Below are positions 26,436 to 35,809 of a DNA stretch of 64,000 nt, one piece after another (positions within the stretch are counted from its first letter, which is position 1; the number at the start of each line of letters is the position of its first letter). The DNA is taken from assembly GCA_023259435.1 (NCBI GenBank), contig JALRHZ010000001.1, forward strand, positions 48,253-112,252, read 5' to 3'. The notes beneath the pieces are model-generated. The model was given only the letters and a program-made list of their open reading frames with translations, had not been told where the DNA came from and made no database searches. Made by a program: the position numbers and the translations under genes. This DNA is from Paracoccaceae bacterium (GTDB taxonomy: Bacteria > Pseudomonadota > Alphaproteobacteria > Rhodobacterales > Rhodobacteraceae).

Positions 26436-29400
26436 CCCAATTCAACGATGCAACCCTACGACAAATCCAAGCTGCGCGACCAGAGGTTTCTACATGGCTA
26501 TCTGCCAATGCTGGATCAGGTAAAACACGTGTTTTAACGGACCGCGTGGCACGCCTGCTATTGCAGGGAGTACCACCCGAGCGGGTTCTATGTCTGACAT
26601 ACACCAAGGCAGCCGCCAGCGAGATGCAGAATAGACTGTTCAAACGACTTGGCGCATGGGCGATGAAAACCGATGAAGCTCTTCGTAAAGAGCTTGTGGA
26701 TCTTGGGGTGTCTCAGAATTTAGACTCCGATGCACTGCGCCGTGCGCGCACCTTGTTTGCGCGCGCTATTGAAGCCCCAGGCGGCCTAAAAATACAAACG
26801 ATCCACTCGTTTTGCGCGTCACTTTTGCGCCGCTTCCCCCTAGAGGCAGGTGTGAGCCCACAGTTTAAGGAAGCCGATGAAAAACTGATCGCCGAATTGG
26901 CAAGTCACATTCTTGAGACGATGTCACAGGATTCAAATCGTCCAGTCGTCGAGCGTCTGATTAAACACACAGGTGACCACGAGATAGACAAACTATTGGC
27001 TGCAATTACCCAACGCCGTGACCAAATTAGAAATATGGATACGGACACGTTGCACCAAGTGTTTGGCATAGACAAAAACACAAGCCAAAACAGTATTACA
27101 GAGTATGTTTTTCAAGCAGATACTTTGGATCTATTACATCAATTTTCACAGGTTTTGATAAATGCTGGGGGGTCAAGCAACACAAAGACCGGTCTGGCAC
27201 TTGCGTCAATCACCGAGGAAAAATTCGCGTTTTTGCCCATGTTAGAGTCTGTTTTTCTATATGGTAAGACTGCGAAATCTCCATTCGGGCCAAAAATTGA
27301 TAGTGTCGGAACCAAAGCGGTTCGTGCAGGTCCTGCAGTCCACCTTATGCCATCACTAAATGATCTAATGGAACGTGTTGCATCGTGCAGAGATGCCCGT
27401 CTTGCTGTGTTGGCTTGTGAAAAGACCCGCGACTTGATAAATTTTTCAAAGGCCTTCCTCCCCAGATATGAACGCGAAAAACAACTGCGGGGATGGCTTG
27501 ATTTTGACGATCTTATTTTCAAAGCACGCGATCTTCTTTCCAATCCGGCAGTGGCGGAATGGGTTCTATTTCGATTGGATGGTGGAATTGATCACATTTT
27601 GGTGGATGAGGCCCAAGATACGAGCCCTGTGCAATGGAAGGTCATAGAAACATTGGCCCGTGAATTGGCCTCTGGCGAGGGAACCCGCGCGATCGGAGAA
27701 CGGACGTTGTTTGTGGTTGGCGATCAAAAGCAATCCATCTATTCGTTCCAAGGCGCGGATCCAGATGAATTTGACAGAATGCGCCGCGAATTTGACGCCC
27801 GACTAAAGGCCTCTCCGGCGCCACTTGAGACATTAACGCTTGAATATTCGTTCCGATCTTCACACGCGATATTGAACCTCGTTGATCATGTCTTTTTGGG
27901 ACGTGGAAATTCTGGGTTCCATAGCAATCAACCCCACAAAGCATTTCATAGCACGCTGCCAGGCCGTGTCGATCTATGGCCAGTGGTTGAAAAAACCAGC
28001 GATCCCGAGATTGAAGATTGGTCATCGCCCGTCGATAAGCAAGCCGCCAAAAATCATATGGTACAACTGGCCGAGAATATCGCCGATGAAATCAAACATA
28101 TGATCGATCACAAAGTCATTTTGCCAGAAAAGGTAGATGACAACGGAACGTGCGTAGGGCGTCCAGTTCGTCCCGGAGATTTTCTTATTCTTGTGCAACG
28201 GCGGTCCGAGTTGTTCCATGAAATTATCCGCGCATGCAAAGCAAACAAGCTTGAAATTGCGGGTGCAGACCGTTTGAAAGTTGGCGCAGAGATTGCCGTT
28301 CGTGATCTGGCCGCCTTGCTCTCATTTTTATCACTACCCGAAGATGATTTGTCATTGGCGGTTGTTTTAAAATCCCCATTATTTGGTTGGACCGAGCAGA
28401 AATTGTTCACCTTGGCACATGGACGTGGCCGCAAATACCTATGGCAAGTTTTGCGTGGTGATCCAGACGCATATAGCCACGAATTAAGCATTTTGAACGA
28501 CCTAAGGGATCATGCTGATTTCTTGCGGCCCTATGATTTGCTTCAGCGCGTTTTGCTGCGGCATGGGGGCCGTCGAAAATTTGTTGCGCGGTTGGGCGCG
28601 GAATCCGAGGATGGCATTGATGCATTGTTGACCCAAGCCATGAACTTTGAATCGGCACAAATCCCAAGTCTGACAAGTTTCATAAGTTGGATGGAAACCG
28701 ATGACATCGAAATCAAACGCCAAGTTGATAGCGCAAGCGACCAGATACGTGTGATGTCCGTGCACGGATCAAAAGGACTTGAGGCGCCTATTGTGATCTT
28801 ACCGGATACGGCGGCACGAAAGAATGACATCAAGGATCAACTTCTTACTGGAACGGATGGGGTCATATGGAAACCGACATCCGACACCCTGCCTTTGGCA
28901 GCAGAACAAATGATTGAGACCCTTAAAAATCGCAACGCTTCAGAACGAGACCGCCTGCTGTATGTGGCTCTAACTCGGGCTGAAAAGTGGTTAATCGTCG
29001 CTGCTGCGGGCGACGTCAACTCGGATCCTCCATCTTGGTATAGCCAAATTGAAAGCGGTATGCATCACGTTGGCGCATCAAAAATAGAGACGCGATTGGG
29101 GACTGGGCTGCGTTATGAATATGGACGTTGGGATGATATCTTGGCAAACGATCCCGTTATCGAAACCAAAGAGGTCTTGGACAAGCCGAAGTGGATACAT
29201 GAGAAAGCGTCAAAAGTAGTGTCTGATGCGGGCCCACTTTCACCTTCTGATCTTGGCGGCGCCAAAGCGCTTGCGGGTGATATTGGTCAAGATACAGAAA
29301 CAGCCCTGCGTCAAGGATCTCAGATGCACTTATTGCTCGAGCATCTACCAAATGTTCCGCAAGTGGATTGGCCTACCGCTGCGCGACAAGTCTTAGAAAG

Positions 29401-29833
29401 TGCAAACCTTGTTATGGAAACGCAAGATCAGACTGTGATTGATAATGCCATTCGCGTCCTTGAGATTCCGGACTTGGCGCATCTGTTTTCCAAGGATGCG
29501 TTGCATGAGGTTCCATTAAGCGGATCCATAGACGCCCTTGGCGGGCGCACGGTATACGGGGTCGCCGACTGTCTGTTGGTCGACCAAAATACTGTGCACG
29601 TCATAGATTACAAAACGAATAAGTTGGTCCCCAACACCGCGGAAAACACCCCAGTGGGCCTATTGCGCCAAATGGGAGCCTATCGCGCCCTCCTTGAAAA
29701 CATATTCCGTAATCACAATATAAAGACATCAATACTATGGACGGAAACCGCCCTGTTGATGGAGATACCTCAAGATCTTGTGATGTCTGCTTTGGCCTCT
29801 ACAAACCTTGACCTTTCTCGGAGTCAACCGTAA
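26432..29833 (+). CDS. addA: AddA helicase-nuclease subunit
   Basis: UvrD-like 3'-5' helicase fused to a RecB-type nuclease, 1133 residues. Walker A is SANAGSGKTRVLTDRVARLL near residue 30, the DExx box is ILVDEAQDTSPVQW near 388, and VVGDQKQSIYSFQGADP is motif III. VMSVHGSKGLEAPIVILPD and RLLYVALTRAEKWLIVA are motifs V and VI. The nuclease motif near the C-terminus is VHVIDYKTNKLVP. It starts 4 bp inside addB and is followed by trxA 33 bp later. Confidence 0.96.
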   Translation: MTQFNDATLRQIQAARPEVSTWLSANAGSGKTRVLTDRVARLLLQGVPPERVLCLTYTKAAASEMQNRLFKRLGAWAMKTDEALRKELVDLGVSQNLDSDALRRARTLFARAIEAPGGLKIQTIHSFCASLLRRFPLEAGVSPQFKEADEKLIAELASHILETMSQDSNRPVVERLIKHTGDHEIDKLLAAITQRRDQIRNMDTDTLHQVFGIDKNTSQNSITEYVFQADTLDLLHQFSQVLINAGGSSNTKTGLALASITEEKFAFLPMLESVFLYGKTAKSPFGPKIDSVGTKAVRAGPAVHLMPSLNDLMERVASCRDARLAVLACEKTRDLINFSKAFLPRYEREKQLRGWLDFDDLIFKARDLLSNPAVAEWVLFRLDGGIDHILVDEAQDTSPVQWKVIETLARELASGEGTRAIGERTLFVVGDQKQSIYSFQGADPDEFDRMRREFDARLKASPAPLETLTLEYSFRSSHAILNLVDHVFLGRGNSGFHSNQPHKAFHSTLPGRVDLWPVVEKTSDPEIEDWSSPVDKQAAKNHMVQLAENIADEIKHMIDHKVILPEKVDDNGTCVGRPVRPGDFLILVQRRSELFHEIIRACKANKLEIAGADRLKVGAEIAVRDLAALLSFLSLPEDDLSLAVVLKSPLFGWTEQKLFTLAHGRGRKYLWQVLRGDPDAYSHELSILNDLRDHADFLRPYDLLQRVLLRHGGRRKFVARLGAESEDGIDALLTQAMNFESAQIPSLTSFISWMETDDIEIKRQVDSASDQIRVMSVHGSKGLEAPIVILPDTAARKNDIKDQLLTGTDGVIWKPTSDTLPLAAEQMIETLKNRNASERDRLLYVALTRAEKWLIVAAAGDVNSDPPSWYSQIESGMHHVGASKIETRLGTGLRYEYGRWDDILANDPVIETKEVLDKPKWIHEKASKVVSDAGPLSPSDLGGAKALAGDIGQDTETALRQGSQMHLLLEHLPNVPQVDWPTAARQVLESANLVMETQDQTVIDNAIRVLEIPDLAHLFSKDALHEVPLSGSIDALGGRTVYGVADCLLVDQNTVHVIDYKTNKLVPNTAENTPVGLLRQMGAYRALLENIFRNHNIKTSILWTETALLMEIPQDLVMSALASTNLDLSRSQP

Positions 29834-29866
29834 GTTCCCTCCAAGCTCATTCAAAGGAGAATTCCA

Positions 29867-30187
29867 ATGGCGACAGTCGCAGTCACAGACGAAACATTCG
29901 ACGCAGAGGTGCGCAATTCAGATATCCCCGTTGTGGTGGATTTCTGGGCTGCTTGGTGTGGCCCGTGTAAACAAATCGGCCCAGCTCTTGAAGAGTTGTC
30001 CGAGGAAATGGCAGGCAAAGTCAAAATCGCGAAAGTCGACGTAGACAGCAATCCAAATTCCGCCGTGTCTTTGGGCGTGCGTGGCATCCCCGCACTGTTC
30101 ATTTTCAAAAATGGCGAGGTTGTCTCGAACAAAGCCGGTGCAGCACCTAAAGCGGCATTGCAGTCTTGGATCGAAGAAAGCATCTAA
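29867..30187 (+). CDS. trxA: Thioredoxin
   Basis: Cytoplasmic thioredoxin 1 of 106 residues with the active site [14 protein letters not shown] near residues 26-39 and the cis-proline segment [17 protein letters not shown]. It has an AAGGAG ribosome site. It lies in the conserved addB-addA-trxA series and is closed by a strong terminator 30 bp after the stop. Confidence 0.97.
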   Translation: MATVAVTDETFDAEVRNSDIPVVVDFWAAWCGPCKQIGPALEELSEEMAGKVKIAKVDVDSNPNSAVSLGVRGIPALFIFKNGEVVSNKAGAAPKAALQSWIEESI

Positions 30188-30217
30188 TTGGCTACGCCTC
30201 ACAGCATACCGAAATTA

Positions 30218-30241
30218 GGGCGCTATCCAGCGCCCTTTTTT
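30218..30241 (+). terminator. Rho-independent terminator after trxA
   Basis: GGGCGCT and AGCGCCC form a perfect 7-bp stem with an ATCC loop, followed directly by six T. It ends the tsaE-addB-addA-trxA transcript and separates it from the hslV promoter. Confidence 0.93.
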
Positions 30242-30273
30242 GTGGGCTAGCCAAACTTCATCCCTTTGGTGAC

Positions 30274-30302
30274 CTTGCACCCCTGCCAAAGGGCTTCCAT
30301 AT
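30274..30302 (+). promoter_or_regulatory. Sigma-32 (RpoH) type heat-shock promoter of hslVU
   Basis: A -35 element CTTGCAC (30274-30280) is separated by 14 bp from a -10 element TTCCATAT (30295-30302). The RpoH consensus is CTTGAAA, 11-16 bp, CCCCATNT. Transcription would start near 30308, about 20 bp before the preferred hslV ATG. The -35 lies inside an 8-bp inverted repeat, CCCTTTGG / CCAAAGGG (30262-30293), which could add an operator-like feature. Confidence 0.65.
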
Positions 30303-30329
30303 TACAGACAGAATAAAATGGAGCATACA

Positions 30330-30887
30330 ATGGCGCAGGACGCATTCCCCGGATGGCACGGAACCACAATCATCGGCGTAAAGAAGGGTGGCCAAGTTGT
30401 CATCGCAGGTGATGGGCAAGTCAGCCTTGGGCAGACCGTAATAAAGGGAACGGCCCGAAAAGTGCGCAAGCTTTCCCCCGGTGGATATGATGTCATCGCC
30501 GGATTTGCGGGTTCTACCGCAGATGCCTTCACCCTTCTCGAGCGGTTAGAAGCAAAGCTAGAGGCAACACCAGGACAATTGGCCCGGGCCTCTGTGGATC
30601 TGGCGAAAGACTGGCGCACAGATAAATATCTTCAAAAGCTAGAAGCCATGTTGATTGTCACCGACGGATCACAACTGTTTGTAATCACCGGCGCGGGCGA
30701 CGTATTGGAGCCCGAACATAACGTGGCCGCCATCGGATCAGGTGGCAATTTCGCTTTGGCCGCAGCACGGGCCATGATGGACAGCGATAAAGATGCGGAA
30801 ACTGTTGCACGCGAAGCCATGGCAATCGCGGCCGATATCTGTGTCTACACAAACGGAAAACTCACGGTCGAGACCTTGGCGCAATAG
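30330..30887 (+). CDS. hslV: ATP-dependent protease peptidase subunit HslV
   Basis: Proteasome-like threonine peptidase of 185 residues that partners HslU to degrade misfolded proteins. The catalytic N-terminal threonine is expected at [20 protein letters not shown] after removal of a short leader ([11 protein letters not shown]). [15 protein letters not shown] near the C-terminus is typical. The ATG at 30330 is preferred because a GGAG lies 6 bp before it; an in-frame ATG at 30318 would add four residues. It is followed by hslU 37 bp later and preceded by a heat-shock promoter. Confidence 0.95.
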   Translation: MAQDAFPGWHGTTIIGVKKGGQVVIAGDGQVSLGQTVIKGTARKVRKLSPGGYDVIAGFAGSTADAFTLLERLEAKLEATPGQLARASVDLAKDWRTDKYLQKLEAMLIVTDGSQLFVITGAGDVLEPEHNVAAIGSGGNFALAAARAMMDSDKDAETVAREAMAIAADICVYTNGKLTVETLAQ

Positions 30888-30924
30888 CCAAAACTGCCTT
30901 TGTTAGTGAAGAATTGAGGATTAA

Positions 30925-32232
30925 ATGAGCACTCTAACCCCCCGCGAAATCGTATCCGAATTAGACCGGTTCATAATTGGTCAAAACAAGGCGAAACGCG
31001 CTGTTGCCGTGGCACTTCGGTCTCGTTGGCGGCGCAAACAATTGTCTCCTGACCTGCGCGACGAAGTTTATCCAAAAAACATCTTGATGATTGGTCCAAC
31101 AGGTGTCGGTAAAACCGAAATTTCGCGACGTCTGGCCAAACTGGCAAAGGCACCCTTTATCAAGGTCGAAGCAACCAAATTTACCGAAGTTGGCTATGTC
31201 GGTCGTGATGTTGAGCAGATCATCCGTGATCTGGTGGAGGCCGCAATCGCTCAGACCCGCGAGCACATGCGAGAAGACGTCAAAGCCCGCGCCATACAAT
31301 CCGCCGAAGAACGCGTGATAGAGGCCATCGCGGGCAAAGATGCCCGTGAAGCGACCCGCGAGATGTTTCGTAAAAAGCTTCGGTCTGGGGAATTGGATGA
31401 TACTGAAATCGAATTGGAATTGTCTGACACCTCAAACCCAATGTCGATGTTTGACGTTCCAGGACAACCCGGCGGACAAATGGGCATGATGAATCTGGGC
31501 GATTTGTTTGGCAAAGCCATGGGCGGTCGTACAGTAAAGCGCAAAATGACTGTTGCTGAAAGCCATGATATCTTGATGGGTGAGGAAGCAGACAAGCTTT
31601 TAGATGACGAAACCGTGACAAAAACCGCCCTAGAGGTCGTAGAAAGCAACGGGATTGTGTTTATTGATGAGATTGACAAAGTCTGTGCACGGTCTGATGC
31701 GCGCGGCGCAGATGTCAGCCGTGAGGGTGTTCAACGTGACCTGCTGCCATTGATTGAAGGCACCAGCGTCAGCACAAAACATGGCCCTGTAAAAACAGAT
31801 CATATCTTATTCATCGCATCCGGCGCGTTCCATGTGGCCAAACCCTCTGATCTTTTGCCGGAACTGCAGGGCCGCCTTCCGATCCGAGTTGAGCTTGAAG
31901 CCCTTACCGAAGAGGACTTTGTCCGCATTTTGACCGAAACCGACAATGCGCTGACCCGCCAATATGCGGCCCTTATGGGAACAGAGGGCATTGAGGTTAC
32001 ATTCACAGATGACGGAATCGCGGCTCTTGCTCGGATCGCAGCCGAGGTTAACAGATCGGTGGAAAACATCGGGGCACGCCGCTTATACACTGTATTAGAA
32101 CGCGTATTCGAGGACTTGTCTTTTTCGGCGCCAGATAAATCAGGGACCACAGTGACCGTAGATGCTGGCTTTGTTGAAACCTACGTTGGGGAACTTAGCA
32201 AGAGTACAGATCTTAGCCGTTATGTTCTGTAA
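30925..32232 (+). CDS. hslU: ATPase subunit HslU of the HslUV protease
   Basis: Hexameric AAA+ unfoldase of 435 residues. Walker A is [19 protein letters not shown] near residue 53 and Walker B is [12 protein letters not shown] near 245. The start [20 protein letters not shown], the pore motif [12 protein letters not shown], the sensor region [14 protein letters not shown], and the C-terminal DLSRYVL tail that inserts into HslV are all present. The intermediate domain lies around residues 110-230. It forms an operon with hslV and is followed by two perfect hairpins. Confidence 0.97.
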   Translation: MSTLTPREIVSELDRFIIGQNKAKRAVAVALRSRWRRKQLSPDLRDEVYPKNILMIGPTGVGKTEISRRLAKLAKAPFIKVEATKFTEVGYVGRDVEQIIRDLVEAAIAQTREHMREDVKARAIQSAEERVIEAIAGKDAREATREMFRKKLRSGELDDTEIELELSDTSNPMSMFDVPGQPGGQMGMMNLGDLFGKAMGGRTVKRKMTVAESHDILMGEEADKLLDDETVTKTALEVVESNGIVFIDEIDKVCARSDARGADVSREGVQRDLLPLIEGTSVSTKHGPVKTDHILFIASGAFHVAKPSDLLPELQGRLPIRVELEALTEEDFVRILTETDNALTRQYAALMGTEGIEVTFTDDGIAALARIAAEVNRSVENIGARRLYTVLERVFEDLSFSAPDKSGTTVTVDAGFVETYVGELSKSTDLSRYVL

Positions 32233-32242
32233 CAAGTGGTTT

Positions 32243-32261
32243 CGGATCGCAATGCGATCCG
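32243..32261. repeat. Short perfect hairpin after hslU
   Basis: CGGATCGC-AAT-GCGATCCG is a perfect 8-bp stem with a 3-base loop, 11 bp after the hslU stop. It is not followed by a T-run on either strand and lies directly before a much longer palindrome. Confidence 0.6.
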
Positions 32262-32267
32262 ACCAAG

Positions 32268-32308
32268 GGCGTAGGGGGCGCGGGCCTTTGGCCCGCGCCC
32301 CCTACGCC
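32268..32308. terminator. Perfect 19-bp-stem GC hairpin between hslU and thiQ
   Basis: Two 19-base arms (32268-32286 and 32290-32308) are exact reverse complements around a TTT loop. The stem is about 90% G+C and starts GGCGTAGGGGGC. It lies between convergent hslU and thiQ, so it may block transcription in both directions. There is no T-run next to it, so it is not a textbook intrinsic terminator; it could be a dispersed repeat. Confidence 0.6.
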
Positions 32309-32326
32309 AGACTCCCATATTAAATG

Positions 32327-33019
32327 TCACGCAAGATACGTCCGCAACGGTCCAGTCTTAGGATCAAGTGCTTCTGTAACTGAAAATGGCCCAGACACAT
32401 ATCCCTTGGATACCACTAAAATATCCTCTGCAATCAAACGTGCATCTTGCGGATCATGGGTCACCATAAGACATTTCATATTTTCAGCCGCGCAAACAGA
32501 TTTCACCAACTCGAGCATTTCAACCTTTTGCGCAGGACCAAGCGCGGAAAAGGGCTCATCCAAGGCCAAAATCGGCCGGCGCTGCAATAAGACCCGCGCA
32601 AGCGCTGCACGTGAATTCTGTCCTCCGGATAAGTGTGACGGGCGTTTGTTTCCAAACCCAAACAAGCCCACCTGTTCAAGAGCATGAGAAATTCGCGCCT
32701 TTGCCTCGCTTGATAAACGCAACCGGCGTGTAAAAGCCAATGCAAGGTTTCGCTCGATGGTGAGATGCGGAAATAAGTTGTTGTCTTGGAACAAAATTGA
32801 AACAGGGCGCTGGGCCACTGGTACTTTGGTGATGTTTTGCCCCTGCCACAATATTCGTCCTTGCACCGGTGGCAAAAATCCAGAGAGGCACGCCAAGAGG
32901 CTTGATTTGCCTGCGCCGGATGGTCCCATTATTGCCGTTATGCCGCGCTCTGTGACCTCACACGAGGCGGATACCTGCAGGGGATCATACCCGAATTTCA
33001 ATTCGTCAAGCTCTAGCAT
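32327..33019 (-). CDS. thiQ: Thiamine ABC transporter ATP-binding protein
   Basis: ATPase of 230 residues that powers thiamine and thiamine-phosphate import. Walker A is GPSGAGKSSLLACLSGF, the signature is HLSGGQNSRAALARVL, and Walker B is LALDEPFSAL. The ATG at 33019 (MLELDELKFGY) lies 14 bp inside thiP and is preferred over an upstream in-frame start. The last of three genes thiB-thiP-thiQ under the TPP riboswitch. The product is short, with no C-terminal regulatory domain, as is normal for ThiQ. Confidence 0.93.
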   Translation of the reverse strand: MLELDELKFGYDPLQVSASCEVTERGITAIMGPSGAGKSSLLACLSGFLPPVQGRILWQGQNITKVPVAQRPVSILFQDNNLFPHLTIERNLALAFTRRLRLSSEAKARISHALEQVGLFGFGNKRPSHLSGGQNSRAALARVLLQRRPILALDEPFSALGPAQKVEMLELVKSVCAAENMKCLMVTHDPQDARLIAEDILVVSKGYVSGPFSVTEALDPKTGPLRTYLA

Positions 33020-34514
33020 TTTGCCCCCATCGATCAAAGACCATGAACAATCCCAAAGCCGCCATCATCAACAGCAGCGCAGCACCCGAAGCGGCCTCGA
33101 TCTTGTAGCTTCCCATCAATTGGTACATAACCAAAGGCAATGTCGCCGTTTCCGCACTTCCAAACAGGGCGATGACACCCAAATCTCCAATACTCAACGC
33201 TGCAGAAAGACCCAAAGAAAACCCTAGGGACCTCCGCATCCTTGGCAACGCGACCCATAGACCCCATGCGGGCCACCCCAAACCCAAAGATCGGGCCAAC
33301 CTGCCATAGTTTTGCGCGGTGGCTTCGCATGTTGGGCGTAGGATACGGACGACAAAAGGAACAGACATCAGTGCATTCATCAAAACAGTCACAAATAAAG
33401 CGAAATCAAACGGATTGACCCAAGCGCGCAGGAAAAAGAACAGACCCGAACCAAGGACAAGACCCGACATTGAAATGGCCAGAGTCGCCAAAATTTCACC
33501 AGTGCGGCTGGCCAAGGCAGCGCCAAGTGCAACCGCCAGAGCAGACGAGATCAATGCCATCCAAAGCGATCTTCCCAAAGCTGGCCATACGCTCTTTGGT
33601 AAATCCCAAAGCCCCCCGATGCCATCTACAACTACCGAGGCAATAGGCAGGCCCAAAAAGGCAAGGGCTATGCTAATCCACGCTGCATCCCATACAGCCA
33701 CAGGCCAACTTGTGTCTCCCAACGAAATGGACCTGTCCAACCCTTGGCCAACGACTGGAACCCGAACAGAGATGGCAATCATAGCTGCCCCCAATGACAG
33801 ACCCATCTGGACCATGCCCAACATCGCCACTTTTTCAAAATCAAAGTCGTATCGAAACGCCTGATACAAGGCCAATTCCACTGTTGTCGCTTTGGGCCCA
33901 CCGCCCAAGGTCAGCGCAACAGCAAAACTGGACAAGCAAATTACAAAAATTACGGCACAGGCGCTGGGCAGCACGCGCTTCAACATGGGCCATTCTAGAA
34001 CTTGAAAAAACGTCCACCGCGCAAGTCCCAAACTATGCGCTAAACGAACCTGTTCCGCCGGAATGGCCTGCCATCCAAACAAAACCATGCGTACCGCCAA
34101 AGGCAGATTAAAGAACACATGTGCCAAAATCACGCCATGTGCTCCGTAAATAGATAGCTTTGGTAAACCAATCTCTGCCAAGGCGATGTTCAATAAACCG
34201 TTTTGCCCAAAAATCGCCAAAAGGCCCAAAATCGCAACAATAACCGGCAGAATGAACGGCGCTCCTAAGAGAGCCAGCACAAAGCCGCGCCCCCAAAATT
34301 GCCGTCGTATCAAGGCCCGCGCAACTGGAACAGCCAAGATGACAGAGACCACTGCCGAAACAGCGGCCTGCATCACGGTGAACCGCAACGCTGCCCAATC
34401 TGCTGCCAATAGGCTGCCCCCGATCCCCGCATGCGCAATCAAGGCAAACAAAGGACCAAGGGTCAAACCACAGACAACAAGACCCGCAGTTATCGGGACA
34501 AGGCGCGGCGCCAT
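33006..34514 (-). CDS. thiP: Thiamine ABC transporter permease
   Basis: Inner-membrane permease of 502 residues with about twelve helices in two tandem binding-protein-dependent transport domains. Each half has an EAA-type loop: LAHSLGLARWTFFQVLEWP near residue 160 and YGRLARSLGLGWPAWGLWVALP near 410. Double-length permeases are typical of ThiP. It overlaps thiB by 25 bp and thiQ by 14 bp, indicating translational coupling. Confidence 0.93.
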   Translation of the reverse strand: MAPRLVPITAGLVVCGLTLGPLFALIAHAGIGGSLLAADWAALRFTVMQAAVSAVVSVILAVPVARALIRRQFWGRGFVLALLGAPFILPVIVAILGLLAIFGQNGLLNIALAEIGLPKLSIYGAHGVILAHVFFNLPLAVRMVLFGWQAIPAEQVRLAHSLGLARWTFFQVLEWPMLKRVLPSACAVIFVICLSSFAVALTLGGGPKATTVELALYQAFRYDFDFEKVAMLGMVQMGLSLGAAMIAISVRVPVVGQGLDRSISLGDTSWPVAVWDAAWISIALAFLGLPIASVVVDGIGGLWDLPKSVWPALGRSLWMALISSALAVALGAALASRTGEILATLAISMSGLVLGSGLFFFLRAWVNPFDFALFVTVLMNALMSVPFVVRILRPTCEATAQNYGRLARSLGLGWPAWGLWVALPRMRRSLGFSLGLSAALSIGDLGVIALFGSAETATLPLVMYQLMGSYKIEAASGAALLLMMAALGLFMVFDRWGQNARA

Positions 34515-35461
34515 TCCTCAATCGCTTGCTTGCGGATGGCTTCTGCTTCATCCTCGGAGTACATCACAGCGGCGTTCGGACGCGGTAACACTTGAAACGC
34601 CTCTGGCCACTCAGATACAGGTTGCGCCGCCGGATAGGACCAGTTGGTGAAAGGGATCAAGGATTGAAACGCATCCGATAGAACAAACGCCATGAATTGG
34701 TCCGCCAACTCGGGCTGATCGGTGCTGGCCACTTTGCCCACCAATTCGAAATACGGATAATGCCCCTCGGAAAAAATCGCCGCCTGCTTGGTTGTGTCTT
34801 CTTCCGCCACAATGTGATAAGCTGGAGAGGTGTTGAACGATAAAACAACCTCGGCTTCACCTGATGTAAATAGCCCATAGGCCTCAGACCACCCTTTGGT
34901 CACGGTTAGGATCTTTGGCGCAAGACGCGCCCAATACTCCTCGGCTTGGTCGCCGTACACCGCCTTGACCCATAATACCAAGGCAAGCCCAGAAATCGAA
35001 GAGCGCGGATCTTGGATCACGATCTTTCCATCAATCTTTGCCAAGTCTTCAAATGAGGTGGGCGAAGTTATCTTGGTCGCATCATAGACAAAGGACACAT
35101 AGGACCAGTTAAAGGGCAAAAATACATCGTCTCCCCACTCTACTGGCAAATCCAACGCGGTGTTGTCTTGCGCGTGCGGGTCAAACAGACCAGAGGCCCG
35201 CGCTTTGGCCGTCACATCCGTGTTCAGTCCGATAACGATATCAGCACGGGTTTTGTCGCCCTCTAACATTAAACGCGGTAACAAATCTCCAGCGGAATAC
35301 TGTAGGTCACAGTTGCATTGCGCCTCAAACGCCTCTTCAATCGACGGGCCTGGGCCCCATTCAGACGTGAAATAATCAGGGGCATAAACAGTCAACACAG
35401 GGGTGTCCGCCACGACAGACGTCGCCGCTAATAAGCCCGCTGCAAGTGTAAGGGTCTTCAT
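34490..35461 (-). CDS. thiB: Thiamine-binding periplasmic protein
   Basis: Substrate-binding protein of 323 residues that delivers thiamine, thiamine monophosphate or TPP to ThiP. A cleavable signal peptide is visible (MKTLTLAAGLLAATSVVA), then TPVLTVYAPDYFTSEWGPGP, typical of ThiB. The ATG at 35461 is chosen because it starts a proper signal peptide and has an AGGAGAG ribosome site; the longer open frame runs back into the riboswitch. Expression should fall when TPP is plentiful, through the riboswitch and a hairpin over the ribosome site. Confidence 0.94.
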   Translation of the reverse strand: MKTLTLAAGLLAATSVVADTPVLTVYAPDYFTSEWGPGPSIEEAFEAQCNCDLQYSAGDLLPRLMLEGDKTRADIVIGLNTDVTAKARASGLFDPHAQDNTALDLPVEWGDDVFLPFNWSYVSFVYDATKITSPTSFEDLAKIDGKIVIQDPRSSISGLALVLWVKAVYGDQAEEYWARLAPKILTVTKGWSEAYGLFTSGEAEVVLSFNTSPAYHIVAEEDTTKQAAIFSEGHYPYFELVGKVASTDQPELADQFMAFVLSDAFQSLIPFTNWSYPAAQPVSEWPEAFQVLPRPNAAVMYSEDEAEAIRKQAIEEWRRALSR

Positions 35462-35466
35462 CTCAA

Positions 35467-35490
35467 ACTCTCCTTTTGCAAGCGGAGAGT
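35467..35490 (-). promoter_or_regulatory. Hairpin sequestering the thiB ribosome binding site
   Basis: On the minus strand ACTCTCC (35490-35484) pairs perfectly with GGAGAGT (35473-35467) across a 10-base loop. The second arm is the thiB Shine-Dalgarno sequence, 5 bp before the ATG. Placed directly after the TPP aptamer, this is the expected expression platform for translational shut-off when TPP binds. Confidence 0.75.
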
Positions 35491-35509
35491 AAGCATCAGG
35501 AAACGTTCC

Positions 35510-35591
35510 AGACCTTCCCTCCGCCGGTTCTAACCGGTTCAGGTTCAACGGGTCCGCATATGCGTCTCAGCCATAGAATGGCACCCCGAGG
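35510..35591 (-). promoter_or_regulatory. TPP riboswitch (THI element)
   Basis: Minus-strand sequence carries the conserved TPP aptamer: CTCGGGGTGCC, then GGCTGAGA, then ACCCGTTGAACCTGAACCGG and GCGGAGGGAAGG. These correspond to the P1/P2 strand, the pyrimidine-binding CUGAGA loop, and the J-region with the GG..AGGGA pyrophosphate sensor. It lies 50 bp before thiB, whose ribosome site is masked by a hairpin. It controls thiBPQ. Confidence 0.97.
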
Positions 35592-35809
35592 TAAGGTGGA
35601 ATGTAGAGGATTTCAAAGAATGATCAATAGAAGAAAATGTCGGGACTAGACCAACGCTTCGCACCTAAAGCACAGCCGCGATGTGCCCTGCTATTTAAAT
35701 ATGAAAATTAAAAACCGTCCGACGTAAAAAGATCTGAATTCTTAGGGGGTCTTGCCCCTTGGCGCCGATGGCTTTATCCATGGGCCACCAAGCATCGGAG
35801 CACCTAAAC

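Noticed and set aside
33319..33864. 181-codon open frame antisense to thiP
   Set aside because: Low-complexity Thr/Ala/Lys translation opposite a clear permease; a shadow.
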